Assembly: GCA_013042695.1 (NCBI GenBank)
Contig: JABDPQ010000694.1
Location: 1-18,794, forward strand
DNA: 18,794 nt
Direction: 5' to 3'
Origin: Desulfobacterales bacterium
GTDB taxonomy: Bacteria > Desulfobacterota > Desulfobulbia > Desulfobulbales > Desulfocapsaceae
Below are positions 15,095 to 18,794 of this stretch, piece by piece. Under the pieces are notes generated by a model. The model ran no database searches, had not been told where the DNA came from, and saw only the letters and a list, made by a program, of their open reading frames with translations. The position numbers and the translations under genes were made by a program. The number at the start of each line of letters is the position of its first letter. Within the stretch, counting starts at the first letter, position 1.

Positions 15095-15147
15095 GAAACC
15101 CGTGGAAATCTCACTGATTGCAGCAACAATTCTTAAAGAGGGGGCTG

Positions 15148-15480
15148 GTGAAATATTCGATTAAACTTCGTCCTGCAGAGCAAGATGGGTATTGGATTTT
15201 AGAAGAACCATTCACCTATGAGGATATCACCGTACCGGCAGGATTTATATCAGATCTTTCATCTATACCATGGGGGTTTCAGTGGCTGATCCCGAAAGGC
15301 GGACCCAAAGCCGCTGCTGCCATAGTTCATGACTATCTCTACCAGACAGGAAAGGTTTCCAGAAAGGAAGCTGATGAAATTTTTCTAAAGATAATGCGCG
15401 AACAGGATGTGGCGGCTTGGAAACGATATGCTATGTATGGAGCGGTGAGGCTTTTCGGCTCTACGTTCTATGCTGCCTGA
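15148..15480 (+). CDS. DUF1353 family protein
   Basis: This 110-residue soluble protein fits DUF1353, which is found both in bacterial chromosomes and in phages. The family core is visible: EPFTYEDITVPAGFISDLSSIP (about 21-42), WLIPKGGP, AAIVHDYLYQTG (about 61-72) and SRKEADEIFLKIMREQ (about 75-90), with a hydrophobic C-terminal tail. The HDYLYQ stretch with Asp/His is the most conserved part. The function is unknown. The GTG at 15148 is preferred because GAGG sits at proper spacing; a TTG at 15118 would add ten residues. The gene follows the REP-like hairpin. No other phage genes are seen, so a phage origin is only possible. Confidence 0.8.
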   Translation: MKYSIKLRPAEQDGYWILEEPFTYEDITVPAGFISDLSSIPWGFQWLIPKGGPKAAAAIVHDYLYQTGKVSRKEADEIFLKIMREQDVAAWKRYAMYGAVRLFGSTFYAA

Positions 15481-15695
15481 AGCGCAGGACAATGAGTGTT
15501 TATGCCTGCTTCTTTTGCCAATAGAGCCACTTGCAAAACGCCCTTTTCCTTCAACCTCTACGTTATGCTTAAATTTTTATTTTCGGGATATCAATTATAT
15601 GCCTGCGGCAAAAATTTTTCGCATTCCTTGACTTTGAACGAAAATCATCATTTTGCAAAAGGCTCAATAGTAATACCAAAGTGTAACCACTGATC

Positions 15696-16883
15696 ATGAA
15701 AACATGCTCTTCGATTAGTTCTCGCCAGAATAATGGTAATTCCATGTTGATGAGCATGTTGGTCGTTGCGGTCTTCTTCTCAATGGCATCCCGCGCCATA
15801 TTTTCTCCATTGATGCCAATGCTTCAAAAAGAGATGGGTGTCACGCTCTCCCTGGCAGGTACGCTCTTTCTGCTGCTCAGCATCAGTTACGCCGTTGCCA
15901 TGCTCTTTTGTGGTTTTCTCGCCGCTCGAATCGGCCATGGCAAAACCATTGTCACTGCCCTGGCCATGATTGCTTTCGGACTATTGCTTGCGGCTCTAGC
16001 GCCAAATGTCCCCCTGCTTGCCGTCGGATTGTTTCTTATCGGGGCAGGTGCGGGTACCTATCCGCCGTCTGGTATTGTCATGATCAATACTAAAATCAGC
16101 CTCCAGAAAAGAAGCACCGCCTTTGCCTACCACGAAGTTGGACCTAACCTGGCGCTGCTGTTGGCACCGCTGTTTGTTTTAGCCATAGAACCCTGGTTTG
16201 GGTGGCGAGGGGTGCTTATATGGATGGCCCTGGTATGTGCGCTGGCCTCTGTGGCTTTTTTGCGCTGGGGAGCTGCCGACAGCGGCATTGGCGCAGCTCC
16301 CGATATCAGCACCATTGGAACGATCTTGAAGCTGCGCAGTACACTGGTTGGCATGGTCATCCTGTCTGCCACGCTTGGCGGTTTGCATGGTGTCTATTCA
16401 ATTCTGCCTGCCTATCTGGTAACGGAGCATTCCCTATCACCTCAGTATGTAAATGTTCTGTTGATGCTGTCGCGTATCGCCGGTGTGCTCCTTCTTCTCA
16501 AGACCGGGGCCATCATCAACCGCATTGGCAAGAGAAAAACGATCATCTGGGTTCTACTCTTTTCGAGTCTTTTTACCGGTCTTGTGGGTTTGGTGAAGGG
16601 TGCGTTGATCCCAATTGTGGTGATTGTGCAGCCTGCCTTTATTGCCATACTGATTCCGGCACTGCTGTCTTCGATCGCAGAAATTGGTGAAATCCACTAC
16701 CAGAATATTACCTACGCCGTAATCATAATCGTCGGAGTCGGCTTTGGCGCAGGCGTGGCTCCAGCACTGCTTGGCTTTTTTGGCGATATGGGCTTTGGCT
16801 GGGCAGGCTTTGTCACCCTGGCTGGCTATATGGTTCTCGCCGTACTTTTTCTGCTTAAAACCCCGATGTTTGGTCGTGAATAA
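15696..16883 (+). CDS. Major facilitator superfamily transporter
   Basis: This 395-residue inner-membrane transporter has about twelve helices in two halves. The first half includes SMLVVAVFFSMASRAIFSP, LSLAGTLFLLLSISYAVAM and the loop GFLAARIGHGKTIV, which matches the MFS G-x-x-x-D/R-R-x-G-R/K motif. A further conserved loop, TKISLQKRSTAFAYHEVGP, follows helix 4. The second half has IINRIGKRKTIIWVLLF, the matching loop in the C-terminal module. Six helices fill each half. The substrate cannot be named from sequence. The ATG at 15696 has no strong ribosome binding site; the second Met in the frame (position 15744) is too close to the first helix to be preferred. A two-way terminator follows the stop. 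Confidence 0.85.
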   Translation: MKTCSSISSRQNNGNSMLMSMLVVAVFFSMASRAIFSPLMPMLQKEMGVTLSLAGTLFLLLSISYAVAMLFCGFLAARIGHGKTIVTALAMIAFGLLLAALAPNVPLLAVGLFLIGAGAGTYPPSGIVMINTKISLQKRSTAFAYHEVGPNLALLLAPLFVLAIEPWFGWRGVLIWMALVCALASVAFLRWGAADSGIGAAPDISTIGTILKLRSTLVGMVILSATLGGLHGVYSILPAYLVTEHSLSPQYVNVLLMLSRIAGVLLLLKTGAIINRIGKRKTIIWVLLFSSLFTGLVGLVKGALIPIVVIVQPAFIAILIPALLSSIAEIGEIHYQNITYAVIIIVGVGFGAGVAPALLGFFGDMGFGWAGFVTLAGYMVLAVLFLLKTPMFGRE

Positions 16884-16896
16884 GGAAATAAAGTAG

Positions 16897-16940
16897 ATCA
16901 GGGACATCGATGACAATTCGTATCAGAGATGTCCCTTGAT
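16897..16940. terminator. Likely bidirectional terminator between convergent genes
   Basis: GGGACATC (16901-16908) pairs with GATGTCCC (16928-16935), and four further base pairs extend it outward with one bulge. It is followed by the T-rich TGTTTGGTTT on the plus strand and is preceded by A-rich AAGGAAATAAAG, which reads as T-rich on the minus strand. It lies between the MFS gene (plus) and the LEA-type gene (minus), so it can end both. A second small hairpin, GGGAG/CTCCC at 17012-17025, sits nearer the LEA-type gene. Confidence 0.65.
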
Positions 16941-17046
16941 TGTTTGGTTTGGGCTTATAGGCTTATTGAGCTTGTCTTGCTCATCGTGGAGTGATAACGA
17001 CCCCGTCTTCCGGGAGTCTGCTCCCATTTTCAATAGATTTTTACTT

Positions 17047-17517
17047 TTACCGTTGGTTGCGAAGATTAAACTCACCCTCTTCCGAGATAACAATCTTTGG
17101 TGCAAACCCTCCAGGATCCATCTTCGCATTAAAACTAAATGTGAAGACATCTCTTGGGTCCTGCATCAGAGAGCTGATAAGCCTGATCCCTTTAATAAGA
17201 TCGACGTTTGCTTCCAAGGTGATATCTGCCTGCCCATAGGGTTCAACGGTTGGAAGGCTGTTGGAAACTCCCGCAAGAACTTTGTACCCTTCAATATCGA
17301 CGGTATAGTAGATACCTTCGAGATGAAGGGGCTCACGGTTGGGGTTGATAATATGCAGACCGATTTCGAATCGTGGCGTAACACCATCGTGCGGCAGCAT
17401 CTTAAATGTATTCAGACTGACATCAGGAGGTTCGAAGTGATGATTCGTTATTCCAGCGCAACCGCTAAAAAAAGACAACGACACCAGTAACAACAGAAAG
17501 CCCAATAATTTGTGCAT
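17047..17517 (-). CDS. LEA type 2 family lipoprotein
   Basis: This is a 156-residue lipoprotein precursor: a hydrophobic signal (LLGFLLLLVSLSFFS) and a lipobox F-S-G-C with Cys20 as the lipid attachment site. The mature part has the LEA_2 / water-stress-and-hypersensitive-response fold: HFEPPDVSLNTF, RFEIGLHIINPNREPLHLEGIYYTV (about 56-80) and the strands after it (VEPYGQADITLEANVDL). The N-P-N-x-x-P-L motif is typical. Such proteins are associated with membranes and desiccation or stress, but no specific role is known. The ATG at 17517 is supported by AGAGGA nine bases upstream and by the signal. The open frame back to 17652 lacks any protein-like start. Confidence 0.85.
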   Translation of the reverse strand: MHKLLGFLLLLVSLSFFSGCAGITNHHFEPPDVSLNTFKMLPHDGVTPRFEIGLHIINPNREPLHLEGIYYTVDIEGYKVLAGVSNSLPTVEPYGQADITLEANVDLIKGIRLISSLMQDPRDVFTFSFNAKMDPGGFAPKIVISEEGEFNLRNQR

Positions 17518-17968
17518 GATGTTTTCCTCTTTGTAAATAAAGATGAGATTGTGACGAGCTGCGTGTGCATCTAGAGACCGAGTAACAATAAAGCTGGAGT
17601 AGGAGAGGTACGAGTAATTATTCCTCTGTATATCTAATTCATAGGTTTTCATTAGTTATCAATGGAGCAGATGTCAAATGTTTCAAATCTTTCATGCACC
17701 ACTTTGTTAGTGCTTTTATGCCTCCAAGAACACTGAAATTGCTTATAACGTGTTCATTGCATGCAATGAGAAACCATCAGGAAAGACAAGGTAATCCGAG
17801 CCACATAGTTTCCCGGAAAACTGAATTGACAAAGTGAGTTAAATCAACTAAATGGATCCTAACACTTAGTAGATGGGATGTGCTTGTTATTGGTCTTGAC
17901 AATGTATTGGCTTATTTTTCTTTGTTAATCACCAAATCTCTTTGTAGCGCACATGGAGCGAGGAAATC
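17518..17968. other. Divergent intergenic region between LEA-type and edge genes
   Basis: No supported gene lies in these 451 bases. The right end is AT-rich and holds two TTGACA hexamers, at 17826-17831 and 17896-17901, either of which could be the -35 box of the edge gene. Neither has a convincing -10 at the right distance (TAAATG at 17849 is the best for the first). A 16-base perfect palindrome lies at 17754-17769. Confidence 0.4.
17754..17769. promoter_or_regulatory. Perfect 16-base palindrome, possible operator
   Basis: TCATTGCATGCAATGA reads the same on both strands. It lies 200 bases before the edge gene and 237 bases before the LEA-type gene start. A perfect palindrome of this length is uncommon by chance in a window of this size but not rare, so it may be a dimeric regulator's site or an accident. 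Confidence 0.3.
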
Positions 17969-18794
17969 ATGACGACAGCTGCCCCACGTGAGGTGACCAC
18001 GCCACACCGCAAGATACCGCTTGAGATACCGGATGGTGTCGCACCCACTGAATTTTTTAACAGTCCATGCAATCTCAGGCATTTAACCAGAGAAAACGGC
18101 CTGCTTAGCAATCCGCAAGGATTTCTTCTTTATCGTAAAGCCATTGGGCACTCCAATCTGTTTGACACCTCAATTATCTTTGACACCTCGCAAAGAGTCT
18201 TGGATCCCATGGGAAGACCGGTTCGGCGGGATCAGTTGAGCAGAGAGGAGAAAATAACTTTCAGCCGTATGACCAAGGTAATCATGCATTACATGTTGGA
18301 AAAATATCCAGACCCGGCACAGCACTTGGTCTTTTGCGGTGAAGCAAGCCTGGATGCCACCTGGCCGTTAAATAAACCGGGTGTGCCGAGCATACGAATG
18401 ATTCACAATCATTTCATGGTCTTTGAAAACAGCGTGCTGGCTGCATCTCCTCATGCAGCTGCGGACAACCCTAACCTGACGGATAGCGGTCACAATGGAC
18501 TTTTCCTCCAGTATCTGAGCGATGTTTACCTGCGCTTTTTTGAGGTATTGGACCTTGAGGTGCTGCGACCATTGCCACCTGATGAAGGCAGACTTTCCAT
18601 AACGGGTTATCCCCAGGGATTGCCGAGCTGGGAGGTGTGTGGCGGTGCAGATTCGTTGAATAAAGGCAAATTCTGGACAGAGTATGATATGGTGCTCGAG
18701 GGATTTCTCGATTTTTATCGTGCCTTTTTTGCGCTGGTTGCGGCTGAGGATACCAGAATTCCTCATGATGCTGCCTATCCCGATCAAATAGAAA
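17969..18794 (+). CDS. Partial gene of unrecognised family, truncated at the window edge
   Basis: The frame is open from an ATG at 17969 to the end of the window, giving at least 275 residues without a stop. AGGA five bases upstream supports the start. There is no signal peptide or obvious membrane helix. I do not recognise the family. Notable parts are FLLYRKAIGHSNLFDTS (about 53-69), the segment VPSIRMIHNHFMVFENSVL (about 140-158) with His146-Asn-His148, LTDSGHNGLFLQYLSDVYLR, and a hydrophobic LEGFLDFYRAFFALVAA near the right edge. An H-x-H pair can be part of HIT/GalT-like nucleotidyl transfer sites, but the rest of that signature is not evident. The 139-residue minus-strand frame over the same bases looks like a shadow. 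Confidence 0.7.
   Translation, partial: MTTAAPREVTTPHRKIPLEIPDGVAPTEFFNSPCNLRHLTRENGLLSNPQGFLLYRKAIGHSNLFDTSIIFDTSQRVLDPMGRPVRRDQLSREEKITFSRMTKVIMHYMLEKYPDPAQHLVFCGEASLDATWPLNKPGVPSIRMIHNHFMVFENSVLAASPHAAADNPNLTDSGHNGLFLQYLSDVYLRFFEVLDLEVLRPLPPDEGRLSITGYPQGLPSWEVCGGADSLNKGKFWTEYDMVLEGFLDFYRAFFALVAAEDTRIPHDAAYPDQIE

Noticed and set aside
15496..15693. A 65-residue plus-strand frame between the DUF1353 and MFS genes.
   Set aside because: No ribosome binding site, low-complexity composition and no family resemblance; it lies where the MFS promoter is expected.
16936..17490. A 184-residue plus-strand frame.
   Set aside because: It is antisense to the LEA-type lipoprotein gene, which has a signal peptide, lipobox and ribosome binding site; the plus-strand product has no protein-like features.
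18368..18787. A 139-residue minus-strand frame near the right edge.
   Set aside because: The plus strand is open throughout from 17969 with a good ribosome binding site and better protein composition.

Overview
The window looks like ordinary chromosome from a Gram-negative, anaerobic, probably sulfur-metabolising bacterium, most likely a member of Desulfobacterota near Desulfobulbales. This placement is an inference. It rests on a DUF362-ferredoxin protein, a DsrC-superfamily protein, a SixA-like phosphatase of the QHG type, a very long AsmA protein, outer-membrane and lipoprotein signal sequences, and an isolated RAYT/REP-type hairpin. I saw no phage block, complete insertion sequence, CRISPR array, rRNA or tRNA.

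Layout. Positions 1-3983 are a run of plus-strand genes: the DUF362-ferredoxin protein, a small uncharacterised protein, a beta-barrel outer-membrane protein, a small exported protein and a DUF2784 membrane protein. Positions 4045-5211 hold two minus-strand genes, a DUF3750 lipoprotein and a SixA-like phosphohistidine phosphatase. The phosphatase is divergent from a DUF924 gene (5336-5872). After a 401-base gene-free stretch comes a minus-strand DsrC-like gene (6274-6633). It is divergent across 459 bases from a cation diffusion facilitator (7093-8016), which is followed by a small zinc-ribbon protein.

Positions 8700-14987 are a plus-strand block: a DUF502 membrane protein, an HdeD-family protein, a 1191-residue AsmA protein, and two CBS-domain proteins whose stop and start codons overlap. 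It reads as an envelope or membrane maintenance group with nucleotide-sensing modules, possibly as two transcription units split by a strong hairpin at 9842-9883. Positions 14996-15052 hold a REP-like hairpin. After it come a DUF1353 protein, an MFS transporter, a convergent LEA-type lipoprotein, and a 5'-complete gene of unknown family that runs off the right edge.

The observations most worth following are: (1) the DsrC-like protein lacks both redox cysteines and has a C-terminal extension; (2) a perfect 19-bp inverted repeat has the hdeD stop codon in its loop; (3) the AsmA protein contains about eight ~75-residue repeats; (4) the edge gene carries an H-N-H-F motif I cannot assign; (5) the RAYT-type hairpin has no transposase in view. 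No clearly new multi-gene system is evident.
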